DNA of 64,000 nucleotides, taken from contig NZ_PKDG01000010.1 in assembly GCF_002863005.1 (NCBI RefSeq), forward strand, positions 1 through 64,000, read 5' to 3'. Numbering within the stretch: position 1 is the first letter of the stretch; the number at the start of each line of letters is the position of its first letter. This document shows, in pieces, positions 8,990 to 18,445 of this stretch. This DNA is from Pseudoxanthomonas sp. (GTDB taxonomy: Bacteria; Pseudomonadota; Gammaproteobacteria; Xanthomonadales; Xanthomonadaceae). The translations under genes were made by a program, and so were the position numbers. The notes below the pieces were generated by a model. That model was not told the origin of the DNA, did not search any database, and saw nothing but the letters and a program-made list of their open reading frames with translations.

Positions 8990-9852
8990 GCACGCGCCCG
9001 ACGCCGCCGCCCGCGGATGCCATCGCGTCGGATGTGGCCCGCGCGCTTGCCGAGGACATCGGCAGTGGCGATGTCACCGCCGCCCTGCTGCCCGACGCCG
9101 CCGACATCGCTTACCTGCTCTGCAAGGAGGCAGCCATCGTGGCGGGCAGTCCGTGGTTCGAGGCCTGCCATCGCGCACTCGATCCGGAGGTCCGCATCGA
9201 CTGGCGCGTGCGGGACGGCGACCGGGTGCAGCCCGGCACCGTGCTCGCCACGCTCGCCGGGCGCACGCGCGCGCTCGTCACTGCCGAACGTTCTTCGCTG
9301 AATTTCATGCAGACCCTCAGCGGCACCGCCACCGCCACCGCCGCCTATGTCGACGCGGTGCGGGGCACGGGGTGCACCGTCCTGGATACGCGCAAGACGC
9401 TGCCGGGCTTGCGGTTGGCGCAGAAGTACGCGGTCCTCTGCGGCGGTGGAAGGAACCATCGCGTCGGTCTCTACGATGCGGTGATGCTCAAGGAGAACCA
9501 TGTGCGTGCCGCCGGATCGCTGGCCGCCGCCATACGCACCGCTCGCTAAGCGCAGCCGTCGTTGCCGCTGATCGTGGAAGTGGAAACCCTGGCGCAGCTC
9601 GACGAAGCACTGTCCGAGGGCTGCGAACGCATCCTGATCGACGACTTCGACGCCGATACGCGTCGGGAAGCCGTCCGCCGCGCGAAGGCGGCTCCCTATG
9701 CGGGCCGCATTCCGCTGGAGGTGTCGGGCGGCGTCGACCTGACCACGCTGCGGAGCATCGCTGACGACGGTGTCGACTTCGTGTCGATCGGCGGCCTGAC
9801 CAAGCACGTGCACGCCATCGACCTGTCGATGAAACTCGGTCCCGCACCGTGA
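8986..9852 (+). pseudogene. nadC: nicotinate-nucleotide pyrophosphorylase, interrupted by an in-frame stop
   Basis: Quinolinate phosphoribosyltransferase of NAD synthesis. Intact, it would have 288 residues. Codon 188 (9547-9549) is TAA; the frame is the same before and after, so this is a nonsense change and not a frameshift. The first part holds LNFMQTLSGTAT, TRKTLPGLRLAQKYAV and GGGRNHR; the part after the stop holds LPLIVEVET, RILIDDF and VSGGV, which help form the active site. A 187-residue product should therefore be inactive. Restart at TTG 9562 has no ribosome binding site. It could be a true mutation, a sequencing error, or suppressed. It is coupled to the gene upstream. Confidence 0.85.
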
Positions 9853-9859
9853 GGCCGGC

Positions 9860-10195
9860 ATGTCGCCGCTGAGCGCCCTGCTGTGGCTGATCGCGGCCGG
9901 CGCCGCCTTCGCCTACTGGAATGCGGCGCGCGCGGCGGCCGAGCGCGCCATCGCGCTGGGGCGGAACGCCTGCGAAGCTGCCGGGGTCATCTGGCTCGAC
10001 CAGAGCGTGCATGCCAGCGGGTGGCGCCTGCGCCGGGGCGAGGATGGGTGGCTGGGCTTCGAACGCAGCTTCCGCTTCGAGTACTCGCACGACGGCATCG
10101 ACCGCCATGTCGGACGCCTGGTGCTGCGCAAGGGGCAGCTGGTCGCCTTCGTCGGACCGGTCACCCCGTCGGTGACGTCGATCGAGCGGCACTGA
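9860..10195 (+). CDS. DUF3301 family protein
   Basis: 111 residues beginning with a hydrophobic anchor (LSALLWLIAAGAAFAYW), then a small soluble domain with GWLGFERSFRFEYSHDG and HVGRLVLRKGQLVAFVG. This pattern is what I recall of DUF3301 proteins, which are widespread in Gammaproteobacteria and have no known function. It starts seven bases after nadC and ends facing sspB. A single membrane anchor with the domain on one side is inferred. Confidence 0.75.
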   Translation: MSPLSALLWLIAAGAAFAYWNAARAAAERAIALGRNACEAAGVIWLDQSVHASGWRLRRGEDGWLGFERSFRFEYSHDGIDRHVGRLVLRKGQLVAFVGPVTPSVTSIERH

Positions 10196-10229
10196 CCGCC
10201 GCAGACGGCGGACGCCCGACGCAACGGAC

Positions 10230-10685
10230 TTACTTCACCACGCGCAGGAACGGCGGACGCTTGCCGCCACCGGGCGGCGGGGTGTCGTCATCGGGGGGCG
10301 AGTCCTGTGCATGCGCGGCATCCTCGTGGTCGCCGCTCGCCTCCGCGTCGTGCGGGACGTCGTCCGGCAGCGCCATGCCCTGCCCTGTCTCGCGCGAATA
10401 GATCGCCAGCACCGCGCTGATCGGCACATGGACCGCGTAGCTCACGCCGCCGAAGCGGGCGGTGAAGCTGACCGCATCGTTGTCGATCATCAACCGCACC
10501 ACGGCGCGCTCGGCGATGTTCAACACCACCTTGCCTTCCTTTACCGCGCTGGCGGGCACCTGCACGCCGGCCATCGTCGCGTCGACCAGCAGGTGCGGCG
10601 TCATGCCGTTGTCGGCGATCCACTCGTTCAGGGCCCGCAACAGGTACGGGCGATGGCTGGTCATGCGGGAAGAGGCGTCGGTCAT
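10230..10685 (-). CDS. sspB: ClpXP protease specificity-enhancing factor SspB
   Basis: 151-residue adaptor that delivers ssrA-tagged proteins to ClpXP. The folded domain (SHRPYLLRALNEWIADNGMTPHLLVD through FGGVSYAVHVPISAVLAIYSRETGQGM) is followed by an acidic linker and a conserved C-terminal tail PPFLRVVK, which docks on ClpX. The start at 10685 has GAGAAG upstream; ATG 10664 is an alternative seven codons in. It follows sspA, as in most relatives. Confidence 0.93.
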   Translation of the reverse strand: MTDASSRMTSHRPYLLRALNEWIADNGMTPHLLVDATMAGVQVPASAVKEGKVVLNIAERAVVRLMIDNDAVSFTARFGGVSYAVHVPISAVLAIYSRETGQGMALPDDVPHDAEASGDHEDAAHAQDSPPDDDTPPPGGGKRPPFLRVVK

Positions 10686-10740
10686 TTCACTTCTCGGCAG
10701 CCAATCGCATCGCGTCGGCCTGATCCTGCACGGCAGCCGG

Positions 10741-11376
10741 TCAGGCCGGGATTTCGCGCAGCTTCTTCTCCGCATCCGTCAGGCTGCGCAGGAAGCCGGG
10801 GTGCCGGAAGATACGGTTGCCATAGTCCTCGATCGCCTTGCCGTCCTTGGGCAGCGGCACGTCCAGCGACGGCAGGCGCCAGATGATCGGCGCCATGGCG
10901 CAGTCGGCCAGGCTCATCTCGGGATTGAGGAAGAACTTGCTCGCCTTGAACAGCGGCACGGACGCCGTCAGGAGTTCCTTCAGGCGCTTGCGACCGGCTT
11001 CCGCCTGCTGCTTGTTGCCCAGCTGGATGGCCTGCACCTGCGGCACCCAGTCGTGCTCGATGCGCAGCATGGCGAGGCGCAGGCGGGCGCGGGAAAGCGG
11101 ATCCACCGGCATCAGCGGCGGATGCGGATAGCGCTCGTCGAGGTATTCACTGACCACCGACGCGGCGTAGAGCACCAGATCGCGCTCCACCAGCGTGGGC
11201 ACGGAATGGTAGGGATTCAGATCGATGAGGTCTTCAGGCGGGTTCTGCGGATCCACCGGCACCAGGTCGTAGCTCACGCCCTTCGCGGCGAGCACCAGCC
11301 GCACGCGGTGGCAGAGCACGTCATCGGTGGAGGAAAACAACGTCAGTGTATTGCGCATACGTGGGCTCGCAGCCAT
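10741..11376 (-). CDS. sspA: stringent starvation protein A
   Basis: 211-residue glutathione S-transferase-fold protein that binds RNA polymerase in E. coli and affects stationary-phase and acid-stress expression. The thioredoxin-like N-terminal domain contains NPYHSVPTLVERD and is followed by an all-helical domain with SLADCAMAPIIWRLP. The start at 11376 has GGAG about ten bases upstream; ATG 11358 is an alternative. It lies downstream of petABC, in the arrangement petABC-sspAB common in Gammaproteobacteria. Confidence 0.93.
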   Translation of the reverse strand: MAASPRMRNTLTLFSSTDDVLCHRVRLVLAAKGVSYDLVPVDPQNPPEDLIDLNPYHSVPTLVERDLVLYAASVVSEYLDERYPHPPLMPVDPLSRARLRLAMLRIEHDWVPQVQAIQLGNKQQAEAGRKRLKELLTASVPLFKASKFFLNPEMSLADCAMAPIIWRLPSLDVPLPKDGKAIEDYGNRIFRHPGFLRSLTDAEKKLREIPA

Positions 11377-11511
11377 TCACGGCTCTCCGACGACCGGAAT
11401 CCGCCGATCGCACCGACGCCATCGGCCCCTTGCCGAAGGTCGCCCCGGTCCCTGAGTGTGCAATCCCCGCCGGAAAAAGCCAAGCAACCCCAATGCCCGG
11501 CAACTCCGTCT

Positions 11512-11537
11512 ACGGCGCGGGCGTGTGCCCGCGCCGT
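11512..11537 (-). terminator. hairpin downstream of petC
   Basis: A perfect 11-bp stem ACGGCGCGGGC/GCCCGCGCCGT with a GTGT loop lies 20 bases past the petC stop. There is no T run on the minus strand, so it may be an mRNA-stabilising or pause hairpin and not a full terminator. Confidence 0.45.
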
Positions 11538-11556
11538 GGCGGCAGATGCGGCGTCC

Positions 11557-12303
11557 TTAGTGGACGTCCTTCCAGTACTCCTCCTTCAGGAGGTAGGCCA
11601 GGAACGTGAGTGCCGCCAGGAACAGGATCACCCACACGCCGATGCTCTGGCGCTTCAGGGCCGCCGGCTCGCCGACATACTCCAGGAAGTTGGTGATGTC
11701 GCGCGCAGTCTGGTCAAACTCACGCGCGTCCTGCCGGCCGGCCTGCGTCACCTTCAGGCTTTCCACATGGCGCTCGCCGGTGGCCGGATCGACCGGACCG
11801 AATTCGGCGTGCTGCAGGCCCTGCAGCTCCCACAGCGGGTTGGGCATGGAGGCGTTGGGGAACAGCTTGTTGTTCCAGCCCAGCGGACGCGATTCGTCCA
11901 GGTAGAACGACTTCAGGTAGGTATAGATCCAGTCACTGCCACGCACGCGGGAGATGACGCTCAGGTCCGGCGGCATCTTGCCGAACCACTTCTCGCCACC
12001 CGCAGCCGGCATGGACACCTGCACCTGTTCGCCGAACTTGGCGCCGGTGAAGTTGAGGTTGTTCATCACCTCGTCTTCGGTCAGGCCCAGGTCGTCGGCG
12101 ATGCGCGAGTAGCGCATGTACTTCAGCGAGTGGCAGCCGGCGCAGTAATTCATGTACAGCTGCGCACCGCGCTGCAGCGACGCGCGGTCACCCAGGTCGT
12201 TGCCGGCCTGAAGCGTGGCGCCGCCCTCGGCGGCGAACGCGGAGAACGAGATCAGCAACCCGCTGGCGAACACAGCTAGGCGAGAGGCGAAAGTCTTAGT
12301 CAT
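11557..12303 (-). CDS. petC: ubiquinol-cytochrome c reductase, cytochrome c1 subunit
   Basis: 248-residue periplasmic cytochrome anchored by a C-terminal helix (GVWVILFLAALTFLAYLL). A signal peptide ends at AFA-AEGG. The haem c site CAGCH is at residues 54-58 and the Met ligand is expected at Met153 in NASMPNPLW. It takes electrons from the Rieske protein and passes them to soluble cytochrome c. Its start lies inside the end of petB (8-base overlap), so it is coupled as third gene of petABC. Confidence 0.95.
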   Translation of the reverse strand: MTKTFASRLAVFASGLLISFSAFAAEGGATLQAGNDLGDRASLQRGAQLYMNYCAGCHSLKYMRYSRIADDLGLTEDEVMNNLNFTGAKFGEQVQVSMPAAGGEKWFGKMPPDLSVISRVRGSDWIYTYLKSFYLDESRPLGWNNKLFPNASMPNPLWELQGLQHAEFGPVDPATGERHVESLKVTQAGRQDAREFDQTARDITNFLEYVGEPAALKRQSIGVWVILFLAALTFLAYLLKEEYWKDVH

Positions 12304-13555
12304 GCGTCGTCACCCGCTCGGGCACTGGCTTGGTCTTGTCGATCTTGGTCCAGATCGGCATGGTTAGGAAGAACAGGAAATAGAAGCCGGTCAGGAAGCG
12401 GCCGATGATGGTTTCCACCGGATCCGTACCCGGGCCCGCACCGATCTTGCCCAACCAGACGAAGCTGATCGCGAACAGGCCCAGCAGCACTTTCGACAGC
12501 ACGCCGCGGTAGCGGTAGGACTTGACCTTGGCGCGGTCCAGCCAGGGCACCAGGAACAGGATCGCGATGGCGCCGAACATCACCAGCACGCCGCCCAGCT
12601 TGTTGGGCACCACGCGCAACATGGCGTAGTAGGGCGTGTAGTACCACACCGGCTTGATATGCGCCGGGGTGACCAGCTTGTTCGCTTCGCTGAAGTTGTC
12701 GTGCTCCAGGAACCAGCCGCCCATGGCCGGCGCGAAGAACACGATGAAGGCCGCCAGGATCAGGAAGCAACCGACGTAGAACCCGTCCTTGACCGTGTAA
12801 TACGGATGGAACGGCACGCCGTCGGCCGGGGCGGTGGGCGACCAGCGGTTGCCCTTCGGCCCCTTCTTGATCTCGACGCCGTCGGGGTTGTTCGAGCCGA
12901 CTTCGTGCAGGGCGAAGATGTGCAGCACCACGAGCAGCAGCAGGACCAGCGGCAGCGCGATGACATGCAGCGCGAAGAAGCGGTTGAGCGTGGCATCGCT
13001 GGGCAGGTAGTCGCCCATGATCCACTCGGTCAGGCCGTTGCCGATCACCGGGATGGCGCCGAACAGCGAGATGATGACCTTGGCGCCCCAGAACGACATC
13101 TGGCCCCACGGCAGCACGTAGCCCAGGAAGGCTTCGGCCATCAGCACCAGGTAGATCAGCATGCCGAGAATCCACACCAGTTCGCGCGGCTTCTGGTACG
13201 AGCCGTACATCAGGCCGCGGAACATGTGGATGTAGACGACGATGAAGAACAGCGACGCGCCGGTGCTATGCATGTAGCGGATCAGCCAGCCCCACTCCAC
13301 GTCGCGCATGATGTATTCGACCGAGGCGAAGGCTTCCGCCGCGCTCGGCTTGAAGTGCATCGTCAGGAAGATGCCGGTCAGGATCTGGTTGACCAGCACC
13401 ACGATCGACAGCACGCCGAAGATGTACCAGATGTTGAAGTTCTTTGGCGCGTAGTACTCGCTCATGTGCTTGCGGTACACGGGCATGAAGCCCGGCGCGC
13501 GCGCGTTGAACCAGTCCACTACGCCATCGGCGGCGCGGGTGATGATGTTCGCCAT
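12296..13555 (-). CDS. petB: ubiquinol-cytochrome c reductase, cytochrome b subunit
   Basis: 419-residue, eight-helix core subunit of complex III that carries both b haems and the quinol oxidation and quinone reduction sites. Recognisable parts are the first haem-binding helix (RYMHSTGASLFFIVVYIHMFRGL), the GQMSFWGA segment and the second haem helix (FALHVIALPLVLLLLVVLHI). Full length for the family. It starts three bases after the petA stop and overlaps petC. Confidence 0.96.
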   Translation of the reverse strand: MANIITRAADGVVDWFNARAPGFMPVYRKHMSEYYAPKNFNIWYIFGVLSIVVLVNQILTGIFLTMHFKPSAAEAFASVEYIMRDVEWGWLIRYMHSTGASLFFIVVYIHMFRGLMYGSYQKPRELVWILGMLIYLVLMAEAFLGYVLPWGQMSFWGAKVIISLFGAIPVIGNGLTEWIMGDYLPSDATLNRFFALHVIALPLVLLLLVVLHIFALHEVGSNNPDGVEIKKGPKGNRWSPTAPADGVPFHPYYTVKDGFYVGCFLILAAFIVFFAPAMGGWFLEHDNFSEANKLVTPAHIKPVWYYTPYYAMLRVVPNKLGGVLVMFGAIAILFLVPWLDRAKVKSYRYRGVLSKVLLGLFAISFVWLGKIGAGPGTDPVETIIGRFLTGFYFLFFLTMPIWTKIDKTKPVPERVTTHD

Positions 13556-13558
13556 GGC

Positions 13559-14170
13559 TTACGCGCCCCCTTGCGGATCGAGGCCGATCACGATGGTGTT
13601 GTCGTCCTGGTAGAAGTGCGGCGGCACCACCAGGTTGGTGGGTGCGGGCACGCCTTGGAACACGCGGCCGGCCATGTCGAAGCGCGACTTGTGGCAGGGG
13701 CAGAAGTAGCCGCCCTTCCAGTTCGGATCGTACGGCTCGGGCTTGATCTCGGCGGCCATTTCCGGCGAGCAGCCCAAGTGCGTGCACAGGCCGACCAGCA
13801 CGGAGATTTCAGGCTTCAGCGAGCGCGTCTCGCCGGTGATGTACGACGGCTGCTGGTCCTTGTTGGTGGACTGCGGGTCGCGCAGGTTCGCATCCAGCGT
13901 CGGCAGTGCGTCCAGGATCGCCTTGGAACGCTTGACGATCCAGATCGGCTGGCCGCGCCATTCCAGGATCAGCCGCTGGCCTTCCTGCAGGCCGGTGAGA
14001 TCGGCAGTCACCGGAGCACCGGCCAGCTTGGCCCGGGCGCTCGGATTCCACGACTTGATAAAAGGTACAGCTGCAATGCCGGCACCCACTGCACCCACCA
14101 CCGCGGTGGTCGCAGTCAGGAACCGGCGTCGGCCCGTATTCACAGGCCCATTGACCCCATCGATGGCCAT
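13559..14170 (-). CDS. petA: ubiquinol-cytochrome c reductase, Rieske iron-sulfur subunit
   Basis: 203 residues. A twin-arginine-type N terminus (GRRRFL followed by a hydrophobic helix to about residue 38) anchors the protein; the Rieske domain carries Cys129, His131, Cys157 and His160 as [2Fe-2S] ligands, with Cys134 and Cys159 for the disulfide. The start at 14170 has GGAG just upstream. It is first gene of petABC. Confidence 0.96.
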   Translation of the reverse strand: MAIDGVNGPVNTGRRRFLTATTAVVGAVGAGIAAVPFIKSWNPSARAKLAGAPVTADLTGLQEGQRLILEWRGQPIWIVKRSKAILDALPTLDANLRDPQSTNKDQQPSYITGETRSLKPEISVLVGLCTHLGCSPEMAAEIKPEPYDPNWKGGYFCPCHKSRFDMAGRVFQGVPAPTNLVVPPHFYQDDNTIVIGLDPQGGA

Positions 14171-14254
14171 CCGGCACTCCGCAAAACAATCAGGTAGCAA
14201 AAAAGGCTGCCAAGGCCGCACCCAGACACAGACGCGGGCCGCAAAAGACGGCAA

Positions 14255-14284
14255 AGTGTAACGGATGGCTTAATGGGCCGACAA
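14255..14284 (-). promoter_or_regulatory. petA: candidate sigma-70 promoter of petABC
   Basis: On the minus strand TTGTCG (14284-14279) and TACACT (14260-14255) are 18 bases apart, each matching four of six consensus positions. They lie about 90 bases upstream of petA in the gap after the transglycosylase gene. Confidence 0.4.
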
Positions 14285-14335
14285 CGGCTGCCGTGGAATC
14301 AATGGCTTGCGTGCGCCCGAGGCGCCCGCCACGAC

Positions 14336-15232
14336 TCAACGCGCGGCGACCGCCTGGCGGTAGCGGTCGGCCAGCACGGCGACGCGCTGCACGTAGCGCT
14401 GGGTTTCCTTGTACGGCGGGACGCCGCCATGGCGGTCCACTGCGCCTTCGCCTGCGTTGTAACCGGCGGCCGCCAGCGTCAGGTTCCCATTGAAGCGCTT
14501 GAGCAACCAGGACAGGTACTGCGCGCCGCCGCGGATGTTCTGGCCGGCATTGTAGGAGTCAGTCACGCCGAACCGGCGCGCCGTGGCCGGCATCAGCTGC
14601 ATCAGGCCCTGGGCACCCGCATGCGACAGCGCCATCGGGTTGTAGGACGACTCGGCGTGCATGATCGCGCGCAGGATGGCCTCCTCCACGCCGAACTCGC
14701 GCGATGCCGCAGCGATTTCGGCCTGGTAGGCGGAGGTGTTCAGCCGCAGCCGGCCGAAGTCGACGCCGGGGTTGCCGCAGGCGAAACACGTTTCGATGTA
14801 GCTGTACTTGATGGTGCGCAGGCTGGCCACCTGCGTGCCGCCCTGCGGGCGCGCGCTGGTGTAATGACGGACGCCGTCCTTGATGTACGAATAGACTTGT
14901 CCGCTGACCACGCGGCGCGGACCGGTCGCGGCGGGCGCCGGCGCCGGGACGGCGGCCGGGACGATGGCACTGGCGGAATCCGACAGGGCGGGCGAGACGG
15001 CGGCGCCGATGGCCGGCGTTGCCTCGGCGGGCCGGGACACGGAGGCGACCTGGGTCGGGCGACTGCGTTCGGGCGTGTAGCGGCTCACGACTTCGCAACT
15101 GGAACCACTGACGCGCTTGCTGACATACGCCGGCACGCCGTCGGCGCCGGTGCACTTGTACAGCGTGCCCGCGCTGGCTGGCAGTGCGGTCAACGCGGCC
15201 AGCACGGCCAGAAGCGTCAGAGTCCCCCTCAT
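14336..15232 (-). CDS. lytic transglycosylase with N-terminal DUF4124-type domain
   Basis: 298-residue exported protein. Signal peptide to about residue 21, then a short DUF4124-like segment (LYKCTGADGVPAYVS), a Pro/Ala-rich linker, and a C-terminal SLT domain with the catalytic Glu194 in AIMHAESSYNPMALS, followed by GAQGLMQLMPATA and AAAGYNAGEGAV. Such enzymes cleave the MurNAc-GlcNAc bond of peptidoglycan to form 1,6-anhydro ends. It is transcribed alone, divergently from miaB across a 215-base gap. The start at 15232 is chosen for the signal peptide. Confidence 0.88.
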   Translation of the reverse strand: MRGTLTLLAVLAALTALPASAGTLYKCTGADGVPAYVSKRVSGSSCEVVSRYTPERSRPTQVASVSRPAEATPAIGAAVSPALSDSASAIVPAAVPAPAPAATGPRRVVSGQVYSYIKDGVRHYTSARPQGGTQVASLRTIKYSYIETCFACGNPGVDFGRLRLNTSAYQAEIAAASREFGVEEAILRAIMHAESSYNPMALSHAGAQGLMQLMPATARRFGVTDSYNAGQNIRGGAQYLSWLLKRFNGNLTLAAAGYNAGEGAVDRHGGVPPYKETQRYVQRVAVLADRYRQAVAAR

Positions 15233-15447
15233 GCCGCGCAGTGTCCCGAATTCCCGGGGGATTGCCAAGTCCTTGTCCAACAAAGGGTTCCTCCAATCTG
15301 TGCGGCCGGTCGGAGTTCCAACAGCCGGCGGCACGGCGGCCAGGGATGGCCTGTTACCCGCTATCAACGCCATCCGGTACGGGTTCCGGCCGCCCCAGCG
15401 CGTAAACTACGCGGCCCTGCCCGCTCCACCCGACTGGATTAAGCGCC

Positions 15448-16884
15448 ATGACCGGGACGCAAGCCCCCGACCTGCCGACCACGGCCGGCCCCGCCGTGAC
15501 CGACCCCACCCTCGTCCCGCTGCCGCAGGCCGGGCCGCGCAACCCGGACGTCGTGCGCGGGAAGCTGTACATCAAGACCCACGGGTGCCAGATGAACGAG
15601 TACGACTCGGCCAAGATGGCCGACGTGCTCGCCGCCTCCGACGGTCTCGAGCTGACCGACAACCCCGAGGAAGCGGACGTGGTGCTGGTCAACACCTGCT
15701 CCATCCGCGAAAAGGCGCAGGAGAAGGTCTTCAGCCAACTGGGCCGCTGGAAGGCGCTGAAGGCGGGCGGCCGCGACGTCATCATCGGCGTCGGCGGCTG
15801 CGTGGCCTCCCAGGAAGGCGAGGCGATCGTCAAGCGCGCGCCTTACGTGGACCTGGTGTTCGGCCCGCAGACCCTGCACCGCCTGCCGGAACTGATCCGC
15901 GCCCGCCGCGAACAGAACAAGCCGCAGGTGGACATCAGCTTCCCCGAGATCGAGAAGTTCGACCGCCTGCCCGAGCCGCGCGCCGAAGGTCCTTCCGCGT
16001 TCGTGTCGATCATGGAAGGCTGCTCGAAGTACTGCTCGTTCTGCGTGGTGCCCTACACCCGCGGCACGGAAGTCAGTCGACCATTCGAGGACGTGCTGGT
16101 GGAAGTGGCGCAGCTCGCCGCGCAAGGCGTGCGCGAAATCAACCTGCTCGGCCAGAACGTCAACGCGTATCGCGGCCCCTACGGCGACGGTGAGGTCGCC
16201 GACCTGGGCCTGCTGATCCGCACCATCGCCGAGATCGACGGCATCGGCCGCATCCGCTTCACCACCTCGCACCCGCTCGAGTTCAGCGACTCGCTGGTGG
16301 ACGCCTACCGCGACGTGCCGCAACTGGCCAACTTCCTGCACCTGCCGGTGCAGGCGGGCAGCGACCGCATCCTCTCGGCGATGAAGCGCGGCTACACCGC
16401 GCTCGAGTTCAAGCAGAAGATCCGCAAGCTGCGCGCGGTGCGGCCCGACATCTCGATCAGCTCGGATTTCATCGTCGGCTTCCCCGGCGAAACCGATGCC
16501 GATTTCGAGAAGACGATGAAGCTGCTCGAGGACGTCGGCTTCGACCAGAGCTTCAGCTTCATCTACTCGCGTCGCCCTGGTACGCCCGCCGCGGACCTGG
16601 AAGACGACACGCCGGACGCCGTGAAGCATGCGCGCCTGGAGCGCCTGCAGCAGCACATCAACGCCTACGCCGCGGGCATCTCGCAACGCATGGTGGGCAC
16701 GGTGCAGTCGGTGCTGGTGGAAGGCCCGTCGAAGAAGAACCCGACCGAGCTGACCGGCAAGACCGAGAACATGCGCTCGGTGAACTTCCCCGGCCATCCA
16801 CGCCTGGTCGGCCAGTTCGTCGACGTGGTGATCACGGAAGCGCTGACCAATTCCCTGCGCGGCCGCATCGCCGGCACCGACTGA
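15448..16884 (+). CDS. miaB: tRNA-2-methylthio-N6-dimethylallyladenosine synthase
   Basis: 478-residue radical SAM methylthiotransferase acting on i6A37 of tRNAs. The N-terminal UPF0004 domain supplies Cys47, Cys84 and Cys118 for one [4Fe-4S] cluster; the radical SAM CxxxCxxC is Cys192, Cys196 and Cys199. A TRAM domain ends the protein. About 30 extra N-terminal residues precede the conserved start. In E. coli miaB heads the operon miaB-ybeZ-ybeY-ybeX-lnt. Here an opposite-strand efflux operon separates it from phoH. Confidence 0.96.
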   Translation: MTGTQAPDLPTTAGPAVTDPTLVPLPQAGPRNPDVVRGKLYIKTHGCQMNEYDSAKMADVLAASDGLELTDNPEEADVVLVNTCSIREKAQEKVFSQLGRWKALKAGGRDVIIGVGGCVASQEGEAIVKRAPYVDLVFGPQTLHRLPELIRARREQNKPQVDISFPEIEKFDRLPEPRAEGPSAFVSIMEGCSKYCSFCVVPYTRGTEVSRPFEDVLVEVAQLAAQGVREINLLGQNVNAYRGPYGDGEVADLGLLIRTIAEIDGIGRIRFTTSHPLEFSDSLVDAYRDVPQLANFLHLPVQAGSDRILSAMKRGYTALEFKQKIRKLRAVRPDISISSDFIVGFPGETDADFEKTMKLLEDVGFDQSFSFIYSRRPGTPAADLEDDTPDAVKHARLERLQQHINAYAAGISQRMVGTVQSVLVEGPSKKNPTELTGKTENMRSVNFPGHPRLVGQFVDVVITEALTNSLRGRIAGTD

Positions 16885-16893
16885 CGTCGCACC

Positions 16894-17325
16894 TCAGCCG
16901 ACGGCAGGCAGGGGCACGCCGTCGCGCTCGTTGTCCCAGATCATGTGGATGATCTTCCAGCCGTCCTCGCCCTTGTAGAGCTGAATGCTGTTGATGCCGC
17001 GGCGTTCCGCCACCGCATCGCCGGGCGCGTGGCGGGCCTCGTAGGCGCTCCAGACATGGGCGATGTTGCCGAACACGCGGATCTCCCGCCCGGTCTCCAC
17101 CTCGAAGAAATCCATCTCCGCCAGCAGAGCGTCCGCGTTGGCACGGTACTCCGCCAGTGAGAAAGACAGCCGCCACGGCGCGCCCTGCGCATCCACGCCC
17201 GTGCGGATCTGGCGGCAGTCGGGATGGAAGACATCGTCCTGTGTCGACCAGTCGCGCGGGCCCGCCAGACCCGAGATCATCGCGTACATGGCATCCACCA
17301 CCGCACCGATCGCTGCGTCGTCCAT
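16894..17325 (-). CDS. SnoaL-like (NTF2-fold) protein
   Basis: 143 residues with the layout of a small NTF2-like domain: an N-terminal helix pair, then HPDCRQIRTG, the central FFEVETGREIRVFGNIAHVWSAYEAR and the terminal strand SIQLYKGEDGWKIIHMIWDNE. These proteins include polyketide cyclases, isomerases and many of unknown role. No catalytic residues can be assigned here. It lies 34 bases beyond the ABC permease on the same strand, so it may be the last gene of that operon, and it faces miaB. Confidence 0.75.
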   Translation of the reverse strand: MDDAAIGAVVDAMYAMISGLAGPRDWSTQDDVFHPDCRQIRTGVDAQGAPWRLSFSLAEYRANADALLAEMDFFEVETGREIRVFGNIAHVWSAYEARHAPGDAVAERRGINSIQLYKGEDGWKIIHMIWDNERDGVPLPAVG

Positions 17326-17359
17326 CGCTCGCTCCTCTTGTCGGAAGGTCGCCAGCCTA

Positions 17360-18445
17360 TCAGTCCAGCCGCTTGCGGAACCGCAGGATCGCCGCCGTCA
17401 TCATCACCGTGGTGAAGGCCAGCAACGCGAGCACGTCCGGCCACAGCTCCCACAGGCTGGCACCGCGCAGCATCACGCCGCGGATCAGGCGCAGGAAGTG
17501 GGTCAGCGGCAGCGCCTCGGCGATCCACTGCACGACCTTCGGCATGCCGGCGAAGGGAAACATGAAGCCGGACAGCAGGATCGATGGCAGGAAGATGAAG
17601 AACGTCATCTGCATTGCCTGGAACTGCGATTTGGCGCCGGTGGAGATCAGCAGGCCGAGCGTCAGGTTCGCGATGATCAGCAGGCAGGCGGCGATGTACA
17701 CGTGCAGCAGGCTGCCGCCCAGCGGTACCTGGAACAGCCACATGCCCAGCGCCAGCACCACCGTGGTCTGGACGAAACCGATGGCCACGTAGGGCAACAC
17801 CTTGCCGATCATCAGTTCCGCGCTGCTGACGGGCGTGGCGATCAGCAGTTCCATGTTGCCGCGCTCGCGTTCGCGCACGATGGCCACGCCGGTGAACAGC
17901 ACCATCGTCATCGTCAGGATCACGCCGATCAGCCCCGGCACGATGTTCACCGCCGAGCGCCGCTGCGGGTTGTAGAAGCCGACCACGCTGATCGTGCGCG
18001 TCGCCAGCGGGCTGCTGCTGCCGTCCAGCGGCATCTGCGCCAGTTGCGCGGCGGCGCTCTGCACGGCGTTGTCGCTGCCGTCGACGAAGATCTGCACGGC
18101 TTCGCGGCCTTCCGCACGGCGGCGCTCGTAGTCCGGCGGGATCACCACGCCGATGCTGATCTCGCCCCGGCGCATCGCCTGCACGAGTTCCTGCGGCGTC
18201 GCAGCTTCCTTCGTCGGGGTGACCACGCCGGTGGCGACGATATCCATCACCAGCGCGCGCGACGCGGCCGTGCGCGACTGGTCGGCGATGCCGGCGGACA
18301 GGTCGCGCAGGTTGGTGTTGATCGCGTAACCGAACAACAGCAACTGCATCACCGGGATGCCCACGATCATCGCCAGCGTGATGCGGTCGCGCCGCATCTG
18401 CCGCAGTTCCTTCACCATCACGGCCATCAGGCGGCGGAACTTCAT
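17360..18445 (-). CDS. ABC-2 type transporter permease (YbhS/YbhR-like)
   Basis: 361 residues. One helix near residues 23-43, a periplasmic domain of roughly 130 residues, and five further helices towards the C terminus with NMELLIATPVSSAELMIGKVLPY between them: the typical ABC-2 drug-export permease. It overlaps the ATPase stop by four bases. E. coli ybhGFSR encodes two different permeases, whereas only one is present here, so the pump would need a homodimer. Confidence 0.9.
   Translation of the reverse strand: MKFRRLMAVMVKELRQMRRDRITLAMIVGIPVMQLLLFGYAINTNLRDLSAGIADQSRTAASRALVMDIVATGVVTPTKEAATPQELVQAMRRGEISIGVVIPPDYERRRAEGREAVQIFVDGSDNAVQSAAAQLAQMPLDGSSSPLATRTISVVGFYNPQRRSAVNIVPGLIGVILTMTMVLFTGVAIVRERERGNMELLIATPVSSAELMIGKVLPYVAIGFVQTTVVLALGMWLFQVPLGGSLLHVYIAACLLIIANLTLGLLISTGAKSQFQAMQMTFFIFLPSILLSGFMFPFAGMPKVVQWIAEALPLTHFLRLIRGVMLRGASLWELWPDVLALLAFTTVMMTAAILRFRKRLD

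Noticed and set aside
8986..9852. Programmed frameshift in nadC
   Set aside because: Both halves are in the same reading frame, separated only by one TAA, so no frameshift is needed; a nonsense codon is the correct description.
10196..10211. Hairpin CCGCCG/CGGCGG between DUF3301 and sspB as a terminator
   Set aside because: Only six base pairs with no T run on either strand; such short GC palindromes are expected by chance here.
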